From the NCBI GenBank assembly GCA_013398295.1, contig VZSF01007311.1, positions 480,157 to 544,156 of the forward strand: a DNA stretch of 64,000 nucleotides, in the 5' to 3' direction. The notes under the pieces are model-generated. The model made no database searches, was not told the DNA's origin, and saw only the letters and a program-made list of their open reading frames with translations. The stretch comes from Chionis minor. Its lineage: Eukaryota; Chordata; Aves; Charadriiformes; Chionididae. The position numbers and the translations under genes are program-made. Positions 1 to 14,200 of the stretch are shown in pieces; position 1 is the first letter of the stretch, and each line of letters begins with the position of its first letter.

Positions 1-2045
1 CTGGGTTTGTCATCTTGTTTGGCTGCTTAACACTTTAATCCATTTAGGGTCAGGTTTTTGGTTTTGATTGTTTCCTATACATGAAGGTTGAATTCCTAAT
101 CTGCATGCTGTCCTGGAACTCCAGTATATAGAACCAGGAGCTACAAATACAGCCTTTCCCCACCAGGCTTTGTGGAACTACCTATTTCCTATCTCCTGTT
201 TTCAGAGAGTTTACCTCTGGAACTAGCTATTTTATTTTATTTTAAAATCTAAGTAAAAATGGAGGAATTAAAACATTAGACTAATTAGGGGCAAAAAGTT
301 TGCAAGGCAATTTATTAAAAAACCCTAGGTTATATCAGCTGATTTTTTGTCTCTTCAACCAATCACTACCTGACTTTGTAAGCCTAGCCAGATTTTAGGT
401 CTGAACGAACTCTACGCTTTTTCTGAAGGTATGCCCCAAAGGCCTGTTTTTTCAATAAATATTTTCAAGTTCTATTTATACTATCATATTGAAAAATAGA
501 CTGTAAGTATTTCAAACATCAGAATATGTAAGCACACTTACTTCTGTTGCAGTCAAATTTTAATTTCCCACAACATTTCCATTTTGTAGACAATATATAG
601 GAAGAAGTTGGTCATTCACTGAAGTGTGTTATTTGTAGCTGGTCTCTGGAGAGTTTTTCTAACATAGTTCTTACGTTCTTTTTTGGTTTCTCATGCCTGA
701 AAATGCATATTACCTTTTATGACCTTTTCGTATGTTACAGCTTTAACTTCAAGCTTTCCAAATGATCTACTAACCCATTTGGTAACGATTAGGCCCGTTC
801 CTTCTCTTTTGTATCTTGGATCTGGCTTATTCTTCCCCTTTTTTGCATATTTTTCACTGAATTTGAAACAAATCACAGATAAATGTTTTACCAGTTTTTG
901 GAGGGATTCCTCGTCCTGATGGTGCTTCTCTGCTCTGTGGGATTTTATTCTGATTTTTTGAGACAAATTTCTTTAAAGAGCTGCTCTGGTGACTGTTTTC
1001 ATTTTTAAGGTAACAAGCCTTCATTTTCTTCCAAAACTTGTGCTATAATGTTTTGGCTTTCTTCCTTCTACTTTCTGTTATATGTACAAGCACAAAAACA
1101 CCACAACAAAATTTTAGAAATCATTGGATCTTTATGGTGGGTATTTTTTGTTTGTTTGTTTCGATTTGTTTTTCTTTTTCCCCCGCAAATTAGATGGCTC
1201 TTAGGCCTGACATTTTGGAACAGTATTTTCTATAAAGACTGTTAGAAATCAGTACTTATCTGTGGCCTTCCTGTGTACTGTGTATGAGAAATACATTCTC
1301 TGAAATTGATCCTGTTTTCATGGTGTGCTGAAGAACCAAAAATTTGTCAAGCAAAACTACCTCTGATCTTTATTGTGTAATATTTTTTGTTACGGCAATA
1401 AAGTGTTGTACTGTAGTTTGAAATACGTTTTAAAATAATGGTATGGAGAAACATATGATCGTGAAGTTCCTCCTGAACAGAGATATGAGAAGCGTCTTAA
1501 TTTCAAAAAAGCCTTGGTGATATTTTTGCTCTGTGCTTGTCTGCTATTAATTATGAAAATCTCTGTATGTGTAAACACACTGTCAGTTTTTTTATCTGAA
1601 AAATACTTATTTTGGTACTGCAGTAAACACACAAAGCATGTTTTCATATCTTTTACTAGCATCATTTTAATACACAGAAATAAAAAACTTTATTTTAGAA
1701 TGTTTTTCTTCCATTTACTCTCTGTGTATCAGCCAATTTACAAGATGTTATTTTTGTGATACTTGTGAAACTGCTCCAAACTGATATTTGTGTATCAAAT
1801 TGAGAAGGGGAAGGGGGTTTTTTATGTAGTGAATTATATTGACTATAATGAAATCCATGTGCAACATATCTGACTATTTCTTTGTAAAGAAATACCTAAA
1901 GAAAATACTTAAAACACATGAATAAGTAACATAACTTTCCTTGTGGTTTAGTTCTGTTCTATGTGTGAACATACTCCAAAGAATGCATTTAATTTTATTT
2001 CTTTGTCTGATTCTTTTTTGGTGGTTTTTTTGTTGTTGTTGTTAG
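1..2045 (+). other. CTTNBP2: Intron 1 of CTTNBP2 (3' part)
   Basis: AT-rich intronic sequence ending in a GTT-repeat and TTAG acceptor at 2042-2045. It has T-rich runs but no recognisable exon, repeat family or RNA gene. A 91-codon lysine-rich open frame on the minus strand (691-966) matches nothing I recognise and is treated as chance. Confidence 0.85.
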
Positions 2046-2270
2046 GCCCGGCGCAAAGAGGTTTTTATCCAGGAGCGATATGGAAGATTTAATCTGAGCG
2101 ACCCATTTCTGGCTCTTCAGAGAGACTTTGAGGCAGGTGCTGGGGATAAAGAAAAGAAGCCAATATGCATGAACCCTCTGTCCATTTTAGAAGCTGTTAT
2201 GGCTCATTGCAGGAAAATGCAAGAAAGAATGTCAGCTCAGTTGGCTGCTGCTGAAAATAGACAAAAGAAG
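2046..2270 (+). CDS. CTTNBP2: CTTNBP2 exon 2
   Basis: 225 nt, phase 0 at both ends, encoding residues 1-75 of the window chain. It opens with [15 protein letters not shown] and ends with AAENRQKK, the first half of the CortBP2 domain (start of the long coiled coil). The acceptor is TTAG at 2042-2045 and the donor GTATTT at 2271. Residues are nearly all as recalled for mammalian CTTNBP2, with small changes such as NLSDP and PICMNP. Confidence 0.97.
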
Positions 2271-5200
2271 GTATTTTGCTACCAACTTTTTTTTCCTTTT
2301 CCCCCTCCTAATTTGTTCTTTCATGCCACTTTTTTAATTTGCACCTTTGTCTAACTTGGTTGTCATTGTGAGTGTTAAAATATTAACACTTAATAGTTAT
2401 GTATAGTGAAGTGCTGATTTTCTGGTGATATTTTGTGTGCACAGCTTATTTGTTCCATGAATTTAGGTCTACTTATGGAATAACTGGTACAAGTCAATGC
2501 ACTATATAAGTGGATCTCTCAGCATGAGCTGAGAAAGCATCATCACAATATATTTTTAAACCAACACCAATGAAGCCTAGAGAAGCTACCGTTATTTTTG
2601 TTCTAACCTAAATAGCATAAAATAAATAATTTATTTGCATTTTATATTAGGTGGCTGTGTTTTATAAATCAGTAAAAATAAACTAACTCTAAAAATACTT
2701 TTGTATATTTAGAACATTTGCTGTAAAGATAAAAATTATTTTGGAACATGCATGTTGCAAAAAAGGTCTCATTGAAGATAAAATAACGTCATTTTGAAAG
2801 TAAATGGTTGGTTGGTTGGTTGCACAAATTTCACTAATATGTAAGACACACATTCCTGAAGCATAGCTAAATATGAATATGGTGGGAAGGGGGTTCTGAG
2901 AGAAAAGAAGGGTACAGTAATATAATAGACTAATCTAGACAAGGTATTTTTGAATAATTAGAAAAGAAATGCTTGCTAGGCATTGAATCATCCTCACTGG
3001 GTGTAAAATGGATAGAACGTCTTCAGCAGCTGTGAAATAGCTTTTTGGTGACAGTTTTAGATCGGTAGTTAAAAAACAAACAAAACCCCCAAAAAACAAC
3101 CCAGAAAATGCTAAGATAACGGACATAAAATTGATTTTGGTAGTAATTACTCTTTGGGAAATAATAGACACACAAAAGTATTCAAGTATGCTGGAAATAC
3201 ATGCTTAAATTAAATCAGCAACCTTTTCTTGTTATCTTAGCTCTGTTGTTTAGTTTAGTTTAAGCATTCCTGCTCTGCTAAGACTTCAGAAAAACAGACA
3301 TTGCATTAAAAAAAAAAGAATAATACTAGACTCTATGTATGATATGTAAATCTTAAAACAGTATAATGGCCTATGTACTGAACTTTTACTTGTATTTACC
3401 TAGCATTTCTTTTTGAGGACTCTTAAATATTAATTTTCATTTTCACGTGCTTTGTAAGTTGAGATTTTGGGGAAGGGATTGTGTCAGAATAGAAAGGAGC
3501 AAGTAAACTTGTTATTCCAACTGAAAAATGATATTGGGAGACACCATGACACATCTGCCTGGACAACTGGGCTTTCTTCTTGTTCCAGTGCATGGCCGCA
3601 AGTTTCTTCTTGTACCTGTATTCTTCATCTGTCTCTGGCTTTTAGTATATGGACAGATACATCCATGTAAAATGACCTTACATATTGAGAATATGTATCA
3701 AATCAGTGTATTGATATATAAATTCCATTTCTTTCCTTTTCTGGCCAAGGTTTATTATGAAAGTCTATATCTGTAAGTCTGCATCTACAGAAAGGGATGC
3801 TCTTGTCTTTTATTTCCTAGAATACATGAGGGTTTTTTTCTTTAAATCCTAATTTTTAGTCGTTTGATGTTAATTTATTTGTTTGGTTCTTTAGAGTTAC
3901 CTAAACCTCTAACACACTCAATTCCAAAGTCTGTAACTTTCAAGCTACACTTTAAAGCACTACACTTGAAAAAATGTGTGTTGCTTTGAAAGTGTGTCAT
4001 TATGATTCTAGCATTTTTACTCCATGTAACAAATAGGAAATTTAAATAACAGGATTTGAAAACAAACTGCATGGTGTTGAGCAGCTGTGTGCATGACTCT
4101 ACAGAACTTGCATCTTCCTCTTTTAAAGCCAGTTAGAAATGGTATTTGGACAGGGCTTCCTCTTAAACTTCTTGGATTTGTAGCAACAGATGACATATGT
4201 CTCCATTCATTCTCAAACAATTCATTCAGTGTTTTATCTTCCTTAGTTCCACATCTTTCTGTGTGTTCTCCGTCTCTCAAATCCCTCTATGGAAGAGGGT
4301 AATGAAGGTATTTTTAGGGATTTCTAGAAATGTTCAACAAAGTAGAGCGACCCAATGTAAGAAAAAAAGTTAAGCCTAGACAAATGTGACCTATATACAC
4401 AGCCAGCTGCACCTCCTGCCTCCTTCTCTAAATGTGTGATGCCTCCTTGATGTGGTTCCTCCTTCTCTAAATGTGTGATGCTTCTATCTTCGTGCTTGGA
4501 ATTGCCTCACTGTCTCACTCTTACACTAAGTAATGAAGCCTGTGTACAGATGTGTTTATTTTCTCTGGATATTACTGGACTTTAAACAGACTCAGGCTGA
4601 ACTCTTCTTATTCCTGGGGACATATTATCTATGAGTATAGTGACCTTAAAAGTATTCTTTGAATAAAATTTTTATTTGATCTTAGAAAGCAAGTCATAAC
4701 AACGTACCAGAATGTAGAAAAATGAGAGAGGTGCACAAATGACTGCCAGTCATAGGTTTACCACATACCAAACACCTAATCCCAAAAAGTCACCTGCTTT
4801 GTGTTTAGCCTCCATCCTCTTCCATCTCTTTGAATGCTTTTCCTGGAGTTGTTACCGAAATTAATTTTGAGGTTTCCTGAGAACTCTAAACCAGATAATC
4901 AAAATGACAGTTCTGGATTTGACAAGTGTTTGCAGAGAAGTTAGTATTGGGATGCACGCTCAAAGACAGACAGACACATTGGTTGGAAGAGGCTGGTTGA
5001 CATGATTTAGTCTAAACTTGTGCTTAAAGCAGATTATCACCAGCAGTACATCTGGTCGTCCTTGAATTTGTCTAGCTGAGTCCTGAAAACTCCCAGGAAT
5101 GGCAATACTGCAGTGTTTCTACACTGCTATCCTTGTGAGGAACTTTTTTCCAAGACTGAGCCTCTTAAAGGGCAATTTTTCATGTCACCCTTCTGTTATG

Positions 5201-8200
5201 GAGTCACACCTGCCACTAGCAAGAAGAATTTGACTCAGTCATCATTGTAAGGACCCTTCAAGAGGAGTGGCATGTTGCTATTAGATCACCTCTGACTTTT
5301 TTTCACTAGACTAAGCAAGCCAAGTTCCCTCGGCATTTTCTCCCAAGGCATGCGTTCTGTCTCTCACCTTTGATGGGCCTTTGCTGGTTAGTTCTTTGTG
5401 AGACACTATCATTTTTCTCAGTGTCCTTTTTTAACCCCTTTTCAAATCCTTCTTGGTCACATTTACAGATGTTTACTTTACTGATATGATATTCCGTGTG
5501 CAGATAGTACACGTCACAAAAATCAGGTCGCAGATAGTTCATAAACTCATAGATAATTACAGCAAGTTCCAAATCTGTCATCTAAAGGAAAAAATGCAGT
5601 GTAAATATGCAGGGGTTTTTACAGTTCAAGATGATGCAGACAAAACAAGGGTTGGGGGGAGAGATAGACATAGGAGACAATGTAAAATGAGCAACTAATG
5701 CTGCTCTTGTCAATTTAAAATCAAATAGAGGACTTTTATATATATTAGGGATTATTTATTTATATGCAATACTTACAAATAAGATACTATAATAGTATAA
5801 CAAGCCAATTTAATCCTATTCCTATGCTAAAATCTGCTTGTAATTATTTGCAGGTAATATGATTTCACAACAGTTAATTTATAGAACCAGTCCCTTGTCT
5901 GAAAGCCAAATGGAGGAGTAATAAAGTATAGTAAATCTTTATAAAAATATTTTCACTATAATCATATTGCATTTCCAATTTTTAAAATTCTACATATTTC
6001 TCATGATTTTTGTATGTGTTTTAACAAAAAAGATAATGTTGGCTGCTCCACTTGCTTTGAAATTCTTGTGAAGCTTCCAAATGCTGTTGGGTGCTTTGAA
6101 AAAAACAATGAAATGCTTCATAAAAAATAATTATTTTTCTGCATGTGAAGAACTGTGAATGGAACCACTGCTAAATACAGTGTCATCATAACAGCTTGTT
6201 AATTTAATTTGCAGCTGTAGTATCATTAGCATAACTGAAGAGGTGTTGTTGCTGATATTGTTTTAGTGACAACTGATCATGCCATACCATATTTTTTATA
6301 TATTTAACACTGTTTTTAAGAAAGGGTGGACTTACTTTTGCGAAATGCATCATACAGAGTGTATTGCTTAACCTGGGATGAAGCTCTAAAAGCCTAGTGA
6401 AGCCCCTCACTGCTAAACAGGTTTTGAGATATTTGAAGCCAAGATGACATTTATAATGTAGGTATAATTTCCCATGGTGATTTCTTCCTGTTAGTTCACT
6501 ATTTCTTATAATAATTGTACAATTTCAGAAAGAAATTTTACTATTACTATAATATATATTACATCAATATGGCCATCAGCTCTTTATGCTTTTTCCCGTT
6601 CTTCTGAAGAAAATGGAAGAGAAATTTGCAGTCAGGTAACATGATTAGAAATGTTGGGAGACCAAGACAGACATTCATCTGTAAGTGTAAATTTGTGCAG
6701 GATTTATTGTTTGTTCTCTATGCCATTTCACTTCCCTTCCTTTGTGAGCATTTTCTTGTGTTTGAATTCTACTTACAATGTGGGGAAAAAATTATGCTGA
6801 GGACAATGAGCTATAGCAGGTGGGATTTATTTCTGTTACAACTGCAGACTCTCTCCCTCTTGTACTCATCTTTTGACGGCATGAGTTTCAATTCTACCCT
6901 ATGGTATAACTGGAGAGAAACAAAACTGTTATTTAAAAATGGTATTTATATTAGCTTTTGTTTAAGTACAGTTTAGTTAAAAATAAATTGTGGGCACATC
7001 TACATCTACCTTCCAGAGCTAAGAAATTTTATTTCCTATGAGAGAGGACAGGGAATTGTGTGCTGTAGCAACAGGCTTCTGAAAAGCTCTTATATTGTAA
7101 TGACTGGGGTTGGGTTTTTTTGCTTCTGTGTTTCTTTGTTTTCATCTAGCAACCAAGACAATATTTTAAGCATTGACTGAGAGAGGAGATATTCCATAGC
7201 TATTGCCAATCCCTTTGACCATCTTGTTTCCCACATTACAGTTTACAGTAAATATATTCACAACGCTGTATTGTCTTAAACTTTGAAATTAGTATAATTT
7301 GACCGTGACACTGTAATCTGAATCTATGATTCTTCCTTCATCTATTGAAGTGAAAAACTTATTCCAAGTAAGATCTTAAATGTACTGCTAGTTGCCACAG
7401 CTTTTCTTAGATTTTTTTTTTTTTTGAGCATTGTGAAATGCTCTCATATTGTAGAAGCATGAAGTGGTTTCCTGTTGCAGTCAAGATTAACTGTTCATGT
7501 TTGTGAGCACTTGATTTTTTTTTTTCATGGGTACCTGAAAGTAATTTTTCAGAAAAAAAATGTTGATTTATGAAATACACTTTAGTGGTACAGTTCTGAA
7601 TTGTTATTTCTGTATTGATCTGTACATAAATGTAAAGCAGAACTGACAAGGCTAAACCAATAAAAAGAATACAGGAGAAGGAATGCTCAGCAGTTTCTTG
7701 GGGTTTTGTTTCTTTGGTTTTTTTCTTATTAGTCATTCAGATAAGCCATATAGGAAGCTACTGCATCAGTATGTGAAGGGAGGAGCAGGAAGAACGTAAG
7801 CAATTTTTCTTTTGTTGTTGTTTGACTTGTACAAGTTTGCTTGGGGAAAATAAGAAGCAATTTGAGTTCCATTATTACTAGTAATTATTTTATAAAATGG
7901 TGTGTTAACATATTTTTCCAGTGCTTCTCTAGACCAGGGTCTTTGAATGAAAGAATAATCAGCAGGCCAGATGAATTAGAGGCGATGACTATACGAATGA
8001 GAGTAAAAATTATTCTTATCCATTATCTGCACATAGTAGGTAGTTTTTTGATTCTAGCTTATAACATAGTTTATACATCACCAATGTCGGTCAGACCTTC
8101 TGCTGTTAGTAAGTACAGGAAGATGTTTGTGCCTGTGCCAAACATTTGGTCTCAGAATTGAATGTCTTATTTAAAATGTGAAAGCAAGATGTAAGACACT

Positions 8201-11200
8201 TATTATGGGCATTTAGGCATACTTTCAAAGGTTAAAATATCAATGTCAGGTTAATACAAGGTTATTTTGAAAGTCTCCATCTTGTTAATGAGAATTTTTC
8301 TTTATTGTTTCTTACAGTTGGAACTGGAAAAATCTCAGTTACAGAATCTTGAGCTTGAGCACAAAAAGCTATCTGCTCGTCTTGAAGAAGAACGTGGAAA
8401 GAACAAGCATGTAGTATTGATGCTAGTGAAAGAGTGCAAGCAGTTGTCTGGCCGAATTGTAGAGGAAGCCCAGAAACTGGAAGAAGTGATGTCAAAATTT
8501 GAAGAGGAAAAGAAAAAGGCTACTGAATTGGAGGAGTCTCTTGCAGCTGAGAAACAAAGGAGTACGCAAATGGAAGCTCAAATGGAAAAGCAGCTGTCCG
8601 AGTTTGACACAGAGAGAGAGCAGTTGCGTGCCAAACTTCACAGAGAGGAAGCGCACACCAGTGACCTCAGAGAAGAGAGAGATAAAATGATCAAAATGAT
8701 TGAGCAGTTAAAAAAGGAGAATGAAAGTAAAGCTAATCTTTCTCTTAAAAATAAAGATAAAAACAAAGATAGGTGTCTTGTTTCTGTTTCTGTGGAAACA
8801 GAAGAGCCAAGTTCAAGAACTGTTGCCTGCCAAACAGATAATGTAGTGATGGACAGTAGCACAGAAAATGTAAAGAAGTTGCCTTTGACTGTCTCTGTAA
8901 AGCCTTCTACAGTGAACCCACTAGTGTCTGGCAATACAAAAACCAATGTGTGCGCCAGCACAGCATTTGTGAAGCCTGTCATTGATAGGCAATCTTCATC
9001 CAGCGAACTTGTCCCTCCTGCAACTCCCATCCCTACGCAGAATCAAAACAGAATTGAGGAAAATGGACCAAGCACAGGCTCGTCGCCTGATTTGCCAAGT
9101 AGCACTTCCCCTTTTTCAAATAGTACTTCCCTTTGCACCCCTGCGGCGCCCACTGCCGCAGCGCAGAACTCCTCGCACACTTCCTCTATGCACAGTTTTC
9201 ATTCACCATCTGCCAACGCTACCGGGCACCCAGGCCTAAATCCGCGAATCCAAGCAGCTAGATTTAGATTTCAAGCAAACGCAAATGATCAAGACCAAAA
9301 TGGAAACACAACCCAAAGCCCTCCCTCAAGGGACGTATCCCCTACTAGTCGTGACAACCTAGTTGCCAAACAGGTAGCTCGGAATACCGTTACCCAGGTC
9401 CTTTCGAGATTTACGAGCCCTCAGAGCAGCGCTCCGTCACGGCCAGGGACGTCACATTCCATGGAAGTTGGCACTTACCCCCCAGTCGGTAGAATGAATT
9501 TAAAGACTCCCAGTGTATCAAGAATTGACAGGGGAAATCCTCCACCTATTCCTCCTAAAAAACCAGGGCTTTCGCAAACTCCTTCACCACCACACCCACA
9601 GCTTAAAGTTTTAATGGATAGTAGTCGATCCCCAAATTCAAGTGCAAAAACTGACAGCAAAACAGTGACCTCACCTCTTTCAAGTTCACCACAAGGAATC
9701 AGGGTAATAAATGAGGAAATTATTTCTAAGTCCTCACCTCAGCTGCCACCAAAACCTGCTATAGATTTATCTGTGGCACCCGCAGGCTGTGCCATACCAG
9801 CCATAGCCTCATCTCAGGTGGGTGCCTGGCCTTCCCACTTCCCTGGACTGAACCAACCTGCATGTTCAGAAAATTCCTTTGTCATTCCCACCACCATTGC
9901 CTGTAGCTCCTCCATAAACCCTGTTAGTGCTTCATCCTGTAGACCATGTGATTCAGACAGCCTCCTGGTAACAGCATCAGGTAAAGGGATTGATATGCTA
10001 CAAACTGTCTCCCTCTAAAATAATGTTTTGGTTTTCCTATAGACCTCGTTTGCTTTATTTATCTTTTTATACCTTTCTCTTTTTTACTTTCTAAAAGCTG
10101 AAATTTTCATTTATATTTTTTCCACATCCCAGGGGTATGGGAATTCTTTTGCTGATTTAGTAGTACTGTCATAAATTAGTTTGCTTCCTCAAAGAGGTCT
10201 CCAAATTGAAGGCTTTTTTTAAAGTTAAAGAGGAGTAACATTTAACGTAAATGGGCTGCAGTACATTAAAGAAACCCTTTTTTTTTGTTTGGGTTTTTTT
10301 TTGGGAGGGTTGGGGGCTTTTTTGTGAATGATATTATTTTGGACTTCAAAATGCTTTCTCAGTCTGAAACAATGTTTTGAAAATTACCTCTGCTGGTAAT
10401 CTTCCATGGAATATGTATTTCAGTGCTTTGTGAATCTTTTAGAAAATAGTGCATAACTGGGGTTACTGTATTCTCCTATAGCACTAGATAGGTGCTCATT
10501 AAGGTGTGTAATTGCCTGGGTAACAGTGCAGTTTCAAATATATCACATTAATACCTGTACAATATGTTTCATTTTTATTTCCATTTTGCTATAGTTCTTC
10601 TGGGTTTAGTTGTAGGCTTTGTTAATACTTGTGCATGACATCTCACAGGTTTACTTCAACACATCAGAGTTAAGAACTGTGGGATTTGGTGGCTGCCTCT
10701 TAGTTTGCTGTTTTTCACATGGAAGTCCTGAATTTTCATCTTAAATTCTTATTCCTAGCTTAGTCTGATTCCCATGTCAGATAGGTCATTAGTCTCCCAG
10801 TATTCCAGGTATTCTCCAGACCTCATTTGCCTTCAGGTGCTGTTAGGCTCTATAATGGAATTAAAATGTTATTAAAAAAATAAATCTAATATTTTATTAA
10901 CATAAAACAAACTATTGGCAAAATCAGATTCAAAGTAAATAGTTTTTGTTGGCAAGAGGCTGTCTTCCACAAATCCTATCAGCATGAATTAGGCTGTATA
11001 TTTCAGTTAGTCTTATGTTAACTAGTTGATGTTTGGCAATCATTTAAGACAGTTTTTGATTATTCTTTAAAAAAAAAAAATCTTCTGGCTTAAAAATGAA
11101 ATTACCACCACTTGACTTCGTAACTTCGTGCGTTGTTATTGCTTCATTTGTTCTTTGAAGTATAAACTTTTTACTTAGGCGAACAATCAACCTTTTAAAT

Positions 11201-14200
11201 AAGACTCTTCCACCAAATAGTCAATTTAGGTTTTTTATGAAATTTGTGACAGTTCTGAGAGGCAATTATCAAAGATAGGGTTTTTGACAAAAAATGTTAT
11301 TTTTTTAAATTGTGCTGGTTTATGTGTTCAGATTGCCTTTATTCATTTACACTCCATTCACTTGTTTTTTGAATGGACGGAAACATTTGGATTCATTTAA
11401 TCCCTTTATAATCCTTGCTCTGAACATTTATCACTGTTAGTATTTTGTAAGTGGCACTGCTTTTTGTGAATTTGTGTAACTGCAAATGGGAAATGCACCC
11501 TATAATCTGAAGTCTGCAAAGAAAAATTGCTTAAGCTTTAGTTAGTGGTCTGCTGTTTCATTTTATTAATACTGAGATGTTATTTTAATACCCCTCCGGT
11601 ACTGACTACAAAGAGGCTCAAAGAACTTTGATAACTTTATCTGAAATATTCAGATAAATATTCAGGACCTCCTTTGTCTTTTACCCAAACTAATGCTTAT
11701 GTTCTATTGAACTTATTCTCCAATGCCATTTTATTTGTGGGTTTTTTTAAGGGAATTTAATCTGTTTTGGCCAAGTGTCCTGGCAAACTGCAGAACTAAA
11801 AAAAACTTTGAGCAACAAATAATATGCAAGTATGTCAAGACCTTTCCTTCAAAATTTTACACTGAGAAAAGCAAAGAAATAGATTTTATAAATGTATATG
11901 GAAATAGAGTTTGTCTTAGAAAAGCTAAACCAGATTTAATAACCCTGTTTTCATTAAGATAATGTCGTCAGTAATGCCTGAATTCATATCGCTTACTCAC
12001 TCTCTTTTTTCAGTTTCTTTTTAAGTCATTAAGTATGATTTTTCCTGAGGTCAACACATCTAACAAACTACAAAGACTACTGAAACCTCCTTCCCAAATC
12101 TGCATTTTCATGCCTTTAGGCACAGATTCAGTTAATTTTATTAATGTTTTGTTTTATTTTAATCTGTTTTATTTACTTTTTTCAGAAAATGTTTAGAATT
12201 TCAATTTTACTTGCAGTTAAAGCATGGTGAAATCTTATTCATATTTTATTGTGTAGTAAGTAGTGAGCTTCAATCAGAATTTGTTAATATTTTTAAACAA
12301 CAGCACAAAACACATTAACATATTAAAAAAGACATTGAAAGGATCCTCCTTTTTTATATTTTTTTCCTCTGTCAATAAATTCATGTGTCTTTCTTCTTAC
12401 TGTGGAGTCGGAGGAATTAATAATAGCCTAATCATTAAAGTGTTCTCTTTAATAATTTTAAAACAGTTTCCTAGTTAGCTTAGATTGCTTTAACAATTAA
12501 GACCAAACTTAAAATCAGAGCGCTGATTGTTTCAGTTACGTGTTCTGCGAAATTAACGTGGCGATACCTTCTTTTAGAGCTGGGACATTGTACTGCATGT
12601 CGCTCTTTTCATCCCTGGTAGGAAAAGGCACGGGCTTTTGTCATTAATGTTGAACAGACTGCACATAGAGAAATTACAATGAACATTTATGGCCTGATTC
12701 AAAATCTGCAGCAGTGTTTTCATTAACTTCAGCAGCCTTTGAACTGGTGCCAAAATGCTTCTGCTCTGTTTGGACTTCTACGTTTCAATGGCTGTAAGAC
12801 TTCAAAATGGAAACGAACGCAGGCAGTTGGATTTTCATACCCCTGGGATTTCTGCTTTCACTTACTTCTTGGTTTTGCGCTTTTTATGTCACCCTTCAAT
12901 GAAGTGTGGTTTTTATTTTGTTCCTTTCTCTAATGATTGATTTCTTTTCTCTATACAATTGGCTTTGAAGATAAAAGTGGGGAGGTGGGGGGAGAGTGCG
13001 GGACTGATCTGGGCTCTGAAATTAACCACCTCACATTCTGAAGCTGATGCCAGAAGCTGTTTTTGTCTGTCCCTCTGCCCTTCATCACTGCATGCCCTAC
13101 AAGCTTTCACAGATGCTTCACATTTCCTAACTTTTTGCATCTGTAATGATGTACCTTATTTATTGGTATTTTCCAACATTGGTGTATTTTGGTGGATGAA
13201 TTGAGCTTTATTATATTGCTTTATATTGATAATAGAAGGTAAAGTTATCTTTATGTTATTACCTCGTTTTTGTATCTTTTTCAGTGGAAGGTTTTCACCT
13301 AATGATAACCCAGTATAATGAATTTCATCACTGAATAGCAACAACATATTTTTTTCATTTCAAGGAGTTGAAATTAAACTTAAGATAAAACCTATGGCAT
13401 ACACACAAAAAAATCCTTTTAGTTTGGCATTTGTGTTGACAATGCTTTAAAAAGAAAACAACAAAAAACTTGCACTGCTTTCAATAAGGAATTGAACCCA
13501 GAAATATAACTCATATTACAAAACTGCTTGGCAAAGTGAACTTCATGCTTAAAGCTTAGTGTCAGGCTCCCCAGATTCCCCCAAATAATTCCAACATAAC
13601 TTGGACAAAGGATGTTAGATCTGGAGTGCCACCCAAGCAATGTTCGCTATCGGGTAACTACCATGGCAAGACAGTAAAAACTACACAAGTACGATTTTAA
13701 AAACATTGATGTATATAGCAACAGCTTCGGCACCGTTAGTTTCAAAAAGTAACAAAAGGTTGGAAAAAGAAAAACACTTCTATAATGGAAAGGAAGAACA
13801 AATGTTATTCTTCAGACCTTTGGGGATTTTGTAAGTTTACTGTTCTCAAACATTGGAAGTGGAAATATATATTTTTTTTTACCATTTAAAGGATGCAGTT
13901 TACTTTGTATATTGTGCTTTTTTTCCCCCCAAACTTCAGAAAACCTCAAAATCCTCTGATTAAAAATTTTGAGAAAAAATGTTAGTAGAGTATTAATAGA
14001 GTCAGAAGGTAGCTTCGGAATCAAAGTTGTATGAAGACGGATGGAGTTAACTTTGCAGTTTATAGTCGGTTTAAAGTTGGATTTATAAGATAACTTCTTA
14101 GGTGTAGTGATAACAAATAAATGGGTTGAATAATAAGCTAACATTATGAAAATATTGCAAATATGTTTCCTTCACATATTAAATAGTAAACTTAATTTAA

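Larger units (their letters stand above)
2271..8317 (+). other. CTTNBP2: Intron 2 of CTTNBP2
   Basis: About 6.0 kb, AT-rich. It holds a short (GGTT)n run at 2806-2822, a 24-bp direct repeat at 4419-4481, an old minus-oriented CR1 piece at about 4979-5440, and T-rich runs near 7411 and 7515. No exon-like segment was found. The acceptor is TTTCTTACAG ending at 8317. Confidence 0.85.

Noticed and set aside
691..966. 91-codon lysine-rich open frame on the minus strand in intron 1
   Set aside because: A T-rich plus strand makes Lys-rich minus frames likely. I recognise no family, there is no promoter or splice context, and other frames of similar length here are clearly chance.
7407..7736. 109-codon minus-strand frame with [13 protein letters not shown] start
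   Set aside because: Built from poly-T/poly-A tracts on the opposite strand, with no domain, homologue or signal.
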